From the NCBI GenBank assembly GCA_001803235.1, contig MHBL01000432.1, forward strand, positions 1-64,000: a stretch of 64,000 nucleotides of DNA, given 5' to 3'. Source of the DNA: Lentisphaerae bacterium RIFOXYA12_64_32 (GTDB taxonomy: Bacteria; Verrucomicrobiota; Lentisphaeria; Oligosphaerales; YB12-FULL-65-16). The position numbers were made by a program, and so were the translations under genes. This document shows positions 8,615-19,200 of this stretch, piece by piece; position 1 is the stretch's first letter, and each line of letters starts with the position of its first letter. Under the pieces are notes generated by a model. That model searched no databases. It was not told the DNA's origin and saw only the letters and a list, made by a program, of their open reading frames with translations.

Positions 8615-8833
8615 TCACGCGTTGACGGTCACCTCGACGCGCGTGATCTGCTGCGGGTTGAGGATCTGAAAACTGCCATCATCACGGTAGACGATCGCGG
8701 AACGCCCGTTCGGGTCGAGGGCGATCATCTCCGGGTGCCGAACCGGTATGCTGGCCCCGTCCGAGAGACAAATGCCAAACGGACAGAACGGGCTGTGCAA
8801 AACGAAGGTGCGGATTGTCTCGATCATGTTCAT
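8615..8833 (-). CDS. Small conserved hypothetical protein (72 aa)
   Basis: The protein begins MNMIETIRTFVLHSPFCPF and contains GICLSDGASIPVRHPEMIAL and YRDDGSFQILNPQQITRVEV. The pattern (helix, short SPF.PF segment, SDG.....HPE, YRDDG, then a final beta strand) matches a widespread family of uncharacterised proteins of about 70-90 residues that I associate with planctomycetes and relatives. No signal peptide or membrane segment is seen, so it is probably cytoplasmic. There is no clear Shine-Dalgarno site, and the second Met (residue 3) could be the start. It stands alone between direct repeats and is not obviously part of an operon. Confidence 0.7.
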   Translation of the reverse strand: MNMIETIRTFVLHSPFCPFGICLSDGASIPVRHPEMIALDPNGRSAIVYRDDGSFQILNPQQITRVEVTVNA

Positions 8834-8895
8834 GTGCGGAGGTTCAAGGGTTCGGGGTTCGGGGTTGTTGAGTTGTTAAGTTGTTGGGTTGTTTG

Positions 8896-8964
8896 GGTTG
8901 TTAAGGGGGGGAGTGTCCTTAGCAACTTAGCAACTTGACAACCTAGCAACCAGTATTCCTTTGC
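8896..8964. repeat. Direct repeat, right copy, flanking the 72-aa gene
   Basis: Near-identical to 8511-8583 (GAGTGTCCTTAGCAACTTAG, CTAGCAACCAG, ATTCCTTTGCG). It is preceded at 8842-8895 by GGTTCGGGGTT and TTGTTGGGTTG simple repeats, like those before the left copy. Confidence 0.8.
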
Positions 8965-8986
8965 GATTTTGGGCTCCGGATGGGGG

Positions 8987-9044
8987 ACTCGGGCCGAGAC
9001 GGCCCCGAGGCACCCTGCTGCGGTCCCGGAGGTCCCGCGCCACT
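8987..9044 (+). repeat. Dispersed 60-bp repeat, family 2, copy 3
   Basis: ACTCGGGCCGAGACGGCCCC leads into GAGGCACCCTGCTGCGGTCC and the AGGTCCCGCGCCACTGG tail. Confidence 0.75.
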
Positions 9045-9555
9045 GGCCCGCGCCACTGTGCGGCGCTACTTACCCACGCTACGAACAATTTCTATGGATC
9101 TATCCACACAGAGACACAACCGCAGAATGCGGTCACTGAATTCGCCACTCGGTGTGGCGCTCTGTGACCGAACCTGGAGAAAAGTCGCCGCTGTGTTTCT
9201 CAGATTCTAACATTCAAGAAATCGGCAACCATCTCCAGTATTATACTGCATCAGTACATGAAAACACAAGCACGAAGAAAAAACGTGTACCACATTGTGG
9301 TGGTTGCTGACCGGCGTGATCTGACTGTGTTTGGGGGCAACTTGCCGGTGTAAATGCCTTGTCATTGATGAGTTATGATGCTGGATGACGAACAGGAATG
9401 ACGCCTTCCGGTTGACCTCGCTTTCGGACCCTCCACATGGCCCATCCCTTACTGCGTCGTGCGCATACCCGCGCGCCGCGGAGGTTGGTTGCGGCACCTG
9501 CCTGTTTCCGTTTGCACGTTTTGTGCCAACGAGCGGCGGGGGCAGTGGCGCGGGT
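9045..9555. other. Intergenic stretch without a recognisable gene
   Basis: About 510 bp, noticeably more AT-rich from 9090 to 9420 than its surroundings. A short minus-strand open frame crosses it (9207-9497), but its composition and lack of a ribosome site argue against it. I see no RNA gene. Confidence 0.5.
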
Positions 9556-9975
9556 CAGTGGCGCGGGACCTCTGGGACCGCAGCAGGGTGCCCTCGGGTC
9601 CGTCTCGGACCGAGGTTGCATACGGTCTCTCCGGGTACCGCGCGCGGCTCTCCGCACGCACAGTGGCGCGGGACCTCCGGGACCGCAGCAGGGTGCCTCG
9701 GGTCCGTCTCGGACCGAGGTTGCATGCGGTCTCTCCGGGGTACCGCGCGCGACTCTCCGCACGCATAGTGGCGCGGGACCTCCGGGACCGCAGCAGGGTG
9801 CCTCGGGTCCGTCTCGGACCGAGGTTGCGTACCGTCTCTCCGGGTACCGCGCGCGACTCTCCGCACGCATAGTGGCGCGGGACCTCCGGGACCGCAGCAG
9901 GGTGCCCTCGGGTCCGTCTCGGACCGAGGTTGCATGCGGTCTCTCCGGGGTACCGCGGGCGGGCATCCGCACGCA
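9556..9975 (-). repeat. Tandem array of four ~104-bp units built on the family-2 repeat
   Basis: Family-2 copies in reverse orientation start at 9556, 9661, 9767 and 9871. Each is followed by a conserved spacer (CATGCGGTCTCTCCGGGGTA, CCGCGCGCGACTCTCCGCAC). The unit length is about 104 bp. Open frames run through it in several phases because the unit lacks stops, but these are artefacts of repetition. The array lies just beyond the terminator of the giant gene. Confidence 0.85.
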
Positions 9976-10012
9976 TTGGTTCTTCCGGATGCCGCCCGGG
10001 GGCCGGGCGGGG

Positions 10013-10072
10013 GACTCGGGCCGGGACGGCCCCGAGGCACCCTGCTGCGGTCCCAGAGGTCCCGCGCCACTG
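10013..10072 (+). repeat. Dispersed 60-bp repeat, family 2, copy 8
   Basis: ACTCGGGCCGGGACGGCCCC leads into GAGGCACCCTGCTGCGGTCC and the AGGTCCCGCGCCACTGG tail. It is inverted relative to the tandem array beside it, and is followed by GGCACTGGCGGAG simple repeats. Confidence 0.75.
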
Positions 10073-10130
10073 GCGGGGGGGCACTGGCGGAGGGGCACTG
10101 GCGGAGGCAGTGGGGCGGAGGGGGAAAGAG

Positions 10131-10163
10131 AAGGCCGGCCGTGCGGGGGGCACGGCCGGCCTT
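10131..10163 (-). terminator. Strong Rho-independent terminator of the two-partner secretion operon
   Basis: AAGGCCGGCCGTGC, a 5-nt G loop (C on the minus strand), then its exact complement give a 14-bp perfect stem. On the minus strand the stem runs into CTTCTCTTTCC. It is about 40 nt past the stop of the giant gene. Confidence 0.85.
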
Positions 10164-10204
10164 GGGTGCTGCGTTAGCCCGCGAGGACGCGGGCGCTCCA
10201 AAGA

Positions 10205-13200
10205 CTACTTGTTGTAGCTGAAGGTGTTGTCCAGGTCGTTCATGTTGATCTCGGTCGGGCCTACGCCGGCGGGCAGGCCTTGGATGGTGCCCTTGCCGTC
10301 CAGAATCCATTCGATCGACATGCTGCCCGGGACTTCGTCCATCAAGCCCCAGATATGCGGGAAGTAGAGGAACCCGAAGTTCCAGACGTTCTTCTCGTAG
10401 CGGGCTTCCTGGGCGCGCATTTCGCTGATGAACATCTCGCCCTGGCCGAGTTCGAGCAGTGCGGTTTCCGGGCCGCCCCAGGCCATGCCGTTCCATTCGA
10501 TGATGCCCGGCGGTGTACCACCCGGCCCGCCGAGGTAGTGGATGCTGTCGTCGCCCGAGCTGCCGCGGATGAAGGCCCAGAACGAGTCGTCGTAGCGGTC
10601 CGGGAAGTTCGGGGAGTTGTTAAACGCACCCACGGAGAGGGTGCCACCGGCCACGACGTCGAGCGGGTCTGGGCCGCCTTCCGACGGATCGATTCTGCCG
10701 ATGTGGTTTCCGACCCACAGCGTGATGTTGCCGCCAGCCCTGATGTTCCAGCCTTCCGCGGGTCCGACGTCCGGGCCCGGGGCATCGAGGATTTCCAGGA
10801 TGGAGCCCTGGGTCGAGGTCAGGGTGACGTTCCCGCCGGCGTCGATGGCGAAGTCACTGAGCAGGATATCGCCCGCCTGGTACACGACCACGTCGCCACT
10901 GGTCACAATCGGGGGCACAACCGGCCCCGGGCCCGGCGGGCCGATGATCACGGTGCCGCCACCCGGGAGGATGATCACGTCGTTCCCGGCGATAATGCCA
11001 GGCGCGCCGATGACTATGTCGCCGCCATTCGTGGTCAGGACGACGTCGTAATCGGCCTGGACATCAAAGGTATTGATATCCGCGCCGCTGGTGGTGATGC
11101 TGATGCTGTGCGCATCGTCCTCGATGCCGTTGATCGGACCGTTGAGGCTGTCGCTGTCGTAGGCGTAAACGACAACCGCATCCACCGTGACGTTCGAGGT
11201 GACGTTGACGTCGCCATTCACGGTTGTGACGCTGGCCAGCGTCAGCAGATTGCTGAGGTCCGTGGTATTGGTGTCAATGTGCGCGAAGTAGATGTCCGAA
11301 TTCTCACCGAGCGTCGAGGCAGTGAGGACCACCGCGTTGGCATTGGTGCTGGTCAGGCTGATGACGGCGTCCTTGCCGGTGGTGTTGGCAGCGATGAGCT
11401 CGGCACTGCTGATATTGATCGGGGCCGCCACGCCACCCGACTTCAGGTCGCTGCCGATGCTGCCGACGGCGGTCAGGACGACGTTGTCGGCCGTGATGTC
11501 AGCGGCGGCATCAACATCGGAGACCGTGATGTCGCCCTCCGGGCCCGTGGCCGTGACCGTGACCGTGCTGCCGTCGCCGTCGACGGTGGTGAGGGTGTCG
11601 AGAACCACATTGGCGCCGGTGATGTCGATGCTGACCGGGGCGACCGCCAGGTCCGTGCCGGCGGCGACGGCGGTGCCGGGGGCCTGGACGTAGTCACCGA
11701 GCGCGACCGCAGTCACGTTGCCGGCGGTGGCGGTGATGGTGCCGGTGACTTGCGTCGTATTGCCACCCGAACTGAGGTCGATGTCGCCCTCAGTTGAGGT
11801 CATGCTGCCCGAGGCGCCGCCCGTCGTGCCGAGCGTGATGTCGCCGCTGTTCGAGGCGATGGTGATGTCGTTGTTGGCACTGACGATCAGGTTGGTCGGG
11901 ACGGTCAGGGTGGTGCTGAGGTCGATGTCGCCCTCGGCGATGATCGAGACGCTGCCGTTGTTGTCGGCGTCGGCGTCCGTAGCCACCAGGCTGCTGTCGC
12001 CGTCAATGGTCACGGTGGTGGCGGCGATGCCAATCATGCCGTTGACAGCGGTCATCAGCGTGTCCTCCGCCGCGAACGGGCCGGCGGTGACGTCGGCGAA
12101 GATGCTATTCGTGGCGTTGGCGGTCACGGCGGACAAGTAGGACGCGGTATCCGAGAGGAACGAGATGTCGACGGCCGCATAGATGTCGGTCCCGTTGACT
12201 TCGAGGTAGTCGGCCCAGACTTCGCCGCCATTGGCGGCTTCGTAGGCGCCGATCGTCACACTGCCGTTGACGCGATCCAAGGCCGTGCCGAAGGTGCTGT
12301 CGGTGACGTAGAGTTCGGAACCGGACCCGACGTTCACGTCACTGCCGGCGCCGTCGGTGTCGAAGGTGACTTCGGTCAACTCCAGGACATTCGCGGCCTG
12401 CAGGGTGATGGTCCCGCCGGCGTCGTCGGTGGTGATGGTGGTGGCGCCATCGTTCTCGGAGGAGATGGCCATGCTGCCACCGGCCTCGAGGGTGATGGTC
12501 CCGCCATCCGCGGCCGCATCGGCCGACTGGATGACGATGTCGCTGGCGGGCATGATGGTGATATCGCCACCCGCGAGGATGCCGATGTTGTCGCCGGCGA
12601 GGATGGAGGCATTGATGGTCTGGTTCAGGCCGGCGCCAATCATGGTGTTGGTGGTGGCGCTGACCTGAGCGTTGATGGTGACGTCGTCGTCCGCGGACAT
12701 GGCGACGAACCCGGCGTCCGCGGTGACGGTGCCGTTGATGAGCATGGCGCCATTGGCGTTCAGGGTGATGGTCGTGCCGCCCATCGGGCTGCTGACGCTC
12801 AGCAGGTTACCAGCGTCAATGTTGACCGTCGAGGCGCTGTCCATGGCACCGACGACGAGGATGTCGGCATTGCCGTCGACCGTGATGGCGCCACCCGCGG
12901 CCACGGTGCCGTTGAAGGTGATGTGGCCGTTCGGGACGCCGCCGTGCTGGCCGACGTCGATGGCGCCGCCGGTGGTGACCGCGGCGAGGGTGACGGTGTC
13001 GGCCGCGTCCGCGTAGAGGTAGCCGGTGGTCGCGGTAATCAGCGCGGTCGAGCTGATGCCGCCGGTCTCGGAATTGAGGTCGACATTGACGCCGGTGATG
13101 GCGGCAGTGGCATTCAGGGTGTCTTCGGCGGTGAGCGTCACCGTGCCGGTCGTGGAGGTGAGCAGGCCGCTGACGGTCACGTCCTTGTCGCTGATGGTCA

Positions 13201-16200
13201 CGTTGCCGCCGGCGATCAAGCCCAGGCCGGCGTTGGTGGCGGTGCCGTTGCTGCCGGTGACCAGGAGTGCACCAGCGATCTGGCTGGCGGCGGTGTTGTT
13301 GAGGGCGACGTTCATGGCGTTGACCGTGACGTCGTCGATGTACGCACCGCCGACGTTGGTGAGGCTGTGGAAGGTGGCGGTCTTGCCGGCATTGACGGTG
13401 AGGTCGCGTCCGGCGGCATCGGCGGTTGCGGTGGCGAAGAAGGTGACATCGCCGGCGGCGCCCTCGACGGTGACCGTGTTGGTGAGGCGGGCGCGGTCGT
13501 AGACGCGCACGTCGTCGCCGGCGGTGACGTTGGCGCCAATATTGATGTTGGCGTCGCCGTTGAGGTCGATGTCGGTCAGGGCCGTGAGGACGCCGGTGAT
13601 GTTGACCGTGCCGTCGTTGGCGTCGACGATGGTCGAGCCGCTGGTATTGTCCGTGCCCATGAGGTTGATGGTTTCGACCGCGCCGCTGGTATCGGACGCC
13701 GTGATGGTGACCAGCTCGCCGATGACGTCAGCGGCGATATTGATCGTGCCCACGTCGCCGTCCGTGTTGTTGACGGTCATGGTGACGTTGGCCGTGGTGC
13801 TCTCGACGAGGGCGTCGGCGCTGAGGTTCAGGGTGATCGTATCTGTCGCGGTCATGACCGTGTCAAACGCGGACATGATCCCGAACACTTCGGCGCCAGC
13901 GTTGGGGCTGCCGATGGTGATGGTGTTGGGGGTGACGGTCTGGCCCAGGGCCACATAGCCGGCATCGATGCCAGACCAGTTGTCGGCGCCCGCAGTGGCG
14001 CCGATATTGATGGCGACCGGGGCGTCGATAATGACGCCGCCGTTGCCGTTCATGACGATTTCGCCGCGGACGGCGCCAGCGCCGCCGAGGGTGACGGTAT
14101 TGCCGGAGTCGATGTACACCGTCCCGCTGCCGCCGGTCACGGAGGCATTGGCGACGGCGCCGATGCTCACATTGTCACCGGCGGTGATGACGATGTCGCC
14201 GGCATTGACCGTCTGGACGGCCGCGTCGATGGCGATGTTGCCGTCGGTGGCGGTGAGGGTGACGCCCTCGGCGCCGCGCACGGCGCCGTTGATGTCGATG
14301 ACGTCGACGAGGTTGGTCCCGGCGGTGACGAAGGTCAGGGCGCCGACGGCACCCACGGAGCCGTTCACCGTGATCGTGCCGGTGATGGCGGTGTCGACCG
14401 TGGTGTCGCCGAGGGTGGCCATGTCGCCGGCAAACGTGACATGGCGCGAATCGTCAATGAACAGGGCACTGAGGTCGCCGTCGCGCACCGTGATGTCGCC
14501 GTCATTGCCCGCGGCCGTGGCGCGCAGGGTCAGTTGGTTGGCGCCCTCGAGGTCGCCGAGGTTGATGACGACCGCGCCGCCGCCGCCGTTGGCGTCGATG
14601 GTCAGGTCATTGACGATGGTGGTCAGGCCGACGGCGGTGGTGGTGACCGTAGCTGCCATGATGTCAGCGGCCAGTTCCGCGGCGTCCGAGCTGATGACGA
14701 GGTCGCCGATGCGTGTGGCGGCGCCGACGGTCTGGAGGTAGACCGTGCCGTCCGGGGCGGTCAGGGTCAGGTCTTCGTTGCCAGTGACCGCCTCGATGGC
14801 TGCGTTGACGTCGATGTTGCCGTTGGTGGCCTCGATCTCGGTGTCGACGTCCAGGTTAACCTGGCCGTTGAAGACCACGTCGCCGTCCTGGGACAGGATG
14901 GTGTTGGCGGCAGCCGCATTGGAGACCGTGAGGGGGCCGTTGAAGACCAGGTCGTCCAGGGCGGAGACCGTGATCCCGGCGCCGTTCACGACCGTGGACG
15001 GGGCGTTGTAGGTTGTGGCGCCGGCGGTGTTGTTCTGCGTGCCGGTGATGTTGACCAGGGTCGTGCCGGTGATGTTGGCGGTGTCCGCGATCACATTCGA
15101 GCCGTTGGCCAGGTTGATGGTGGTGCCGGTGATGCCAGCCGTGGTGCCGGCGGTGAGGACCGAGTTGGCGTTGACGATGCCGCCGTTGACGGTCAGCACG
15201 TCGGCGGCGGTAACGGCGCCATTCAGCGTCACCAAGGTGCCGCCGTTGAGGTCGATCACCACGGGCGCCTCGACGGCGCCGACGGTGCTGTTGACCGTGA
15301 TGGTGCCGCCGGTGCGCGCGGCCAGGGTGAACGCGCCGTTCACCGTGTCGGCGATGGCGGTGCCCAGGGTGATGGCGCCGCTGGCGCTGCTGACCATGGA
15401 CACGTTGCTGCCGAGGGTCAGGGCTGCGACGCCGGCGAGGTTGATGGCGCCGCTGGTGCGCACTTCGTTGTTCAGTTCGGTGATGCCAGTGGAGGTGATG
15501 GTCAGGCTCGCGAGTTCGGCGGTGTCGCCGATGGAGTCTTCGACCATGATGTCACCGGCCCCGGCTGCCAGGGTGAGGGCCTGGGTGCCGGCGGCCGCAG
15601 CGTTGACGGTACCGAGGATGCGGATATCGGCATTGGCGGCCGCGGTGCTGATCGTCAGCGGCGTTCCGGCGATCACGACGTTGTCGTTGATCTCAATGTT
15701 GCCGCCGCTGGTGACGTTGCCGGTGAAGGTGGTGGTGCCGCCGAAGCCTTCGACGAGGAGCCCGCCCGCGGCCACGATGACCGTGTTGGCGAACACCGTA
15801 TCGGAGGCGCGGACCTCGAGTGAGGTCAGCGGGGTCGGGGTGCCGACCATGTTCCGGAAGTTGACCGTGCCGCCGAGCGCGTTGACGTTCAGGTTCTGGG
15901 CGCCGCTGACGGTCTGGTCGAAGTCGACGTCGCCGTCCGCGCTCGAGACGATGGAGTCGGCGGTCAGGAGCACGTCGTCCTGGATGTCGACCAGGCCGTT
16001 GCCGGCATTGACTTCGCCGCCGAGCTGGACGAAGTCCGCGTCGTCGGTGGCGAGGGTCACGCTGTCGCCGGCGACGGTGCCGGTGATGAGGATATCGCCG
16101 ATTCCGGCGGTGCCGGCATTGGTGGTGGTCAAGCTGACCGGGCCGCCGGCCTGGATGGTGCCGGTCACGAACAGGTCGCCGTCGATGCTGGTGCCGACGG

Positions 16201-19200
16201 TGACGCCGCCGGAGGTGGCGAAGTTGCCGGCAAAGTTGACGGCCGGGCCGGCGGCCACGCCGTCGTCGTCCGCGTCATTAATAATAAGACTGCCGATGTC
16301 GCCGTTGGCGAGGGTGACGATGCCGTCCGAGGTGATGGTCAGGCTCTTCTGGCCGTCGATCGCGCCGAGGGTCACATCGCCATTGGCGCTGGTGCTCATG
16401 ACGACCGCCTGCTGCAGGGTGGTCTGGCCCACGCCGTCGAGCAGGATATTGCCGGCGATCGAGAGGTTGCCGTTGAGGTCGGCGCTGTCGGAGTTGACAT
16501 CGAGCAGGGTCGGGTCGGTGGCGTCGAGGCCGGCGACCGCTTCGCCGATGGTCTGAAGCGAGACATTGCCGTCCGTGGCGGACAGGGTCAGGTTCTGGGC
16601 GCCGCTGACGTCAGCGTTGATGTCGATGTTGCCGTCGGTCGAGGTGACGGTCCGGGCGGCGACGCCGAGCGTGACGGCGCCGTTGAGGGTGATGTCGTTG
16701 ACCGCGGTGATGTCGGCGTTCATGGCCAGGATGCCGTCGACCAGGACCGAAGCCGGGGCTTCCGTGCCGCCGATGGTGGCGTCCTGGACCACGGGGCCGG
16801 ACAGGCTCACGGCGCCCGGCATGTTGATGGTGGCGTCGACGTTGATGAGAGTCGCCGCATCGACCGTGAGGCCGGTGAGCTGGGTGATGGCCTCGATCGC
16901 GCCGCCGTCGATGCCCAGGTTCACGGTCGCGAGTGCGCCGCCCATGACGGTCAGGGCGTTGGTGCCATTGATGTTGGCGAAGCTGATGGTCTTGGCACCG
17001 GCTTCCGCGGTGGTGTCGATGGTCAGGTCGCGCTGGACCGTGGTCGTGGTGGCGGCGTCGAGGTCGACGTTGCCGTCGATGCTGAGGTCGCCGTTGAGGA
17101 TCAACTGGTTGGCGGTGACAGTAAGGGACTCGGGGTTGATGCCCGTTTCGCCCATGGTTCCGAGGGTGACCAAGCCGGTGGCGGTGGGTGTGATCAGGAC
17201 GAGGGAGCGGCTATTGTCCGCGTCGGCATTCACGTCGCCGACGATGGTGATGGCGCCGCCAAGGCCGGTGACCTGGATAGTGCGGATGGCGTCGTCGGTC
17301 AGGGTCACGTCGCCCTCGTCGAGCAGGACGGTGGTGGTGGCATAGATGTCACCACCGAGCTGGGCGTCGCCGTTGAAGATCAGGCGGGTGACGCCCTCGT
17401 TGCCGGCGCCCGCGGCGCCGACGTTGGCGAGGTCGTTCATATCGATCAGGTTAGCGGCGACCGTGAGGTACCGGAGTTCCTGCGCCACGCCGATAGAGTT
17501 GGCGAAGTTGACGGTGCCGTTGAGTGCCTCGACGGTGAGGTCATCGTCGGTGCCGCCGGCCACGCCGACGATCGTGCTGTCGAAGTCGACATCGCCGTTG
17601 TCGCTGACCACGGTGATCGAGCCTTCCATGGTGACGGCGCTGCGCACGTCGACCTTGTTGTTCTTGCCGTCCAGGGTGGTGTTGGTCAGGGCGATCAGGG
17701 TACCGGCGGTGAGGTTGACGCCGTCCCCGGCGACGGTGAAGGCGCCGATGGTCACGTTGTTGGCCGTGGCATTGATGTCGACGAGGCCGTCGGCCTCGAT
17801 GTCGCCGCCGATGGTGACGCCAGTGGCGCCGTCGATGTTGACCAGGTCGCCGGCGATAATCGGCGCGGCGGTGGTCACGGTGGTGCCGGCGTCCAGGGTC
17901 ACGTCGTCGTTGGCGACGATGGTTCCGGCGGCGTTGGTGGCGATGGTGGTTCCGGCCACGAGGGTGACGTCATTGCCGCTGTCGAGCAGGCCGTTGACGT
18001 CGATGGCGGCGATGGCGCGTGCCAGGACGGCGCCGGGGATGTCGATGGCGCCGTTGAAGGTGACGTTGGTCGCGCCGGTGGCGGCGCCGTTGGCGACGGT
18101 CAGGCTGGTGAGTTGCGTAGCATTGTCGAGGGTGACATTGCCGGTGCCGGCCGTGAGGATCAGGTCAAACCCGCCGGACAGGCTGTTGGCGCCAGCGTTG
18201 GAGAAGAGGATGTCGCCTGCGCCGGCAGCGCCGGTGTCGATGGTGACGTCCGCGCCCAGGACCACATTGGCGGCCGCGTCGAAGTCGACGATGTCGTCCG
18301 CGGTGGTGATGTTGCCGAACAGGTTGGTGGTCCCGGTGGAGACGACCTCGAGGCCGGCGCCGTCGTTGGTGAACGTAACGGTTTCGAGGCGGACATCGCC
18401 CTCGCCGGTGGTGATCATGAGGCCGGACGCGGCGGTTTCGGTGATGGCGGTCATGAAGCTGACATCGCCGCCGTCGGTGGTGATGGTGCGTGCGGCGCCG
18501 AGGACGACATCCTGGCCGGCGTTCTCGGTGACGAAGGTGTAGGAGCCGTTTTCGTTCGTGTTGCTGAGGTCGACATTGAGGAGGATGTCCTCACCGTTGT
18601 CCGCCGCGCTGCCGTCGGCGAGGCGGAACAGGACGTTATTGCCGACCACGTTGGCGCCGATGGTCAGGTCGTCGGTGGCGTCGAAATCGTCAACGATGGC
18701 GTTGTTGGCGGTGAGGCGCACGTCGCCGGAGATGCTGGTGATCGGGGCGGCGATGTTCATGGCGTCTTCGGAGGTGGCGTAGATATCGCCATCGCCGGTG
18801 ACGGAGAAGTTGATGGCCATGTTATCGGCGCTGTCCATGAAGATGTCGCCGGCGCCGATGATCACACCGTTGATGGTCAGGGTGCCGGTGCTGTCCATGA
18901 AGATGTCGCCATCGCTGGTCACTGGGCCGATGGTGACGGTGGAGCCGCTGATGTTGACGCCGAGGAAGCCGTAGATGAGGCCGGAGATGTGGTTGATCAC
19001 ACCCGTGCCGTCCGTGCCGGCGCGCAGGGCGACCCAGTTACTCTCGGAGCGGATGCCGCGCGTGGCGCTGATGACGTCCAGGACGATGTCGCCGGTGGCG
19101 GTGACGCGGAGGATTTCCTGGGACGAGATGCCGCGCTGGCCGCGGATATTGACGTCGTTGGCCGAGTCGATGCGGAGTTCGCCGCCCGAGATGATCTCGG

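Noticed and set aside
9207..9497. 96-codon minus-strand open frame in the AT-richer spacer
   Set aside because: No ribosome site, no recognisable family, and it overlaps sequence with non-coding texture.
9556..9975. CRISPR array
   Set aside because: Units and spacers are both conserved, there are only four units, and no cas genes are present. The heptamer arrays have no spacers at all.
9373..10496. Several overlapping open frames through the tandem array on both strands
   Set aside because: The repeat unit simply lacks stop codons in several frames. The predicted peptides just repeat the unit, and none has a start site signal.
10205..10660. Contact-dependent inhibition toxin at the C-terminus of the giant protein, with an immunity gene after it
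   Set aside because: No VENN-like motif or known toxin motif is seen, and no small gene lies directly downstream; the terminator follows within 75 bp.
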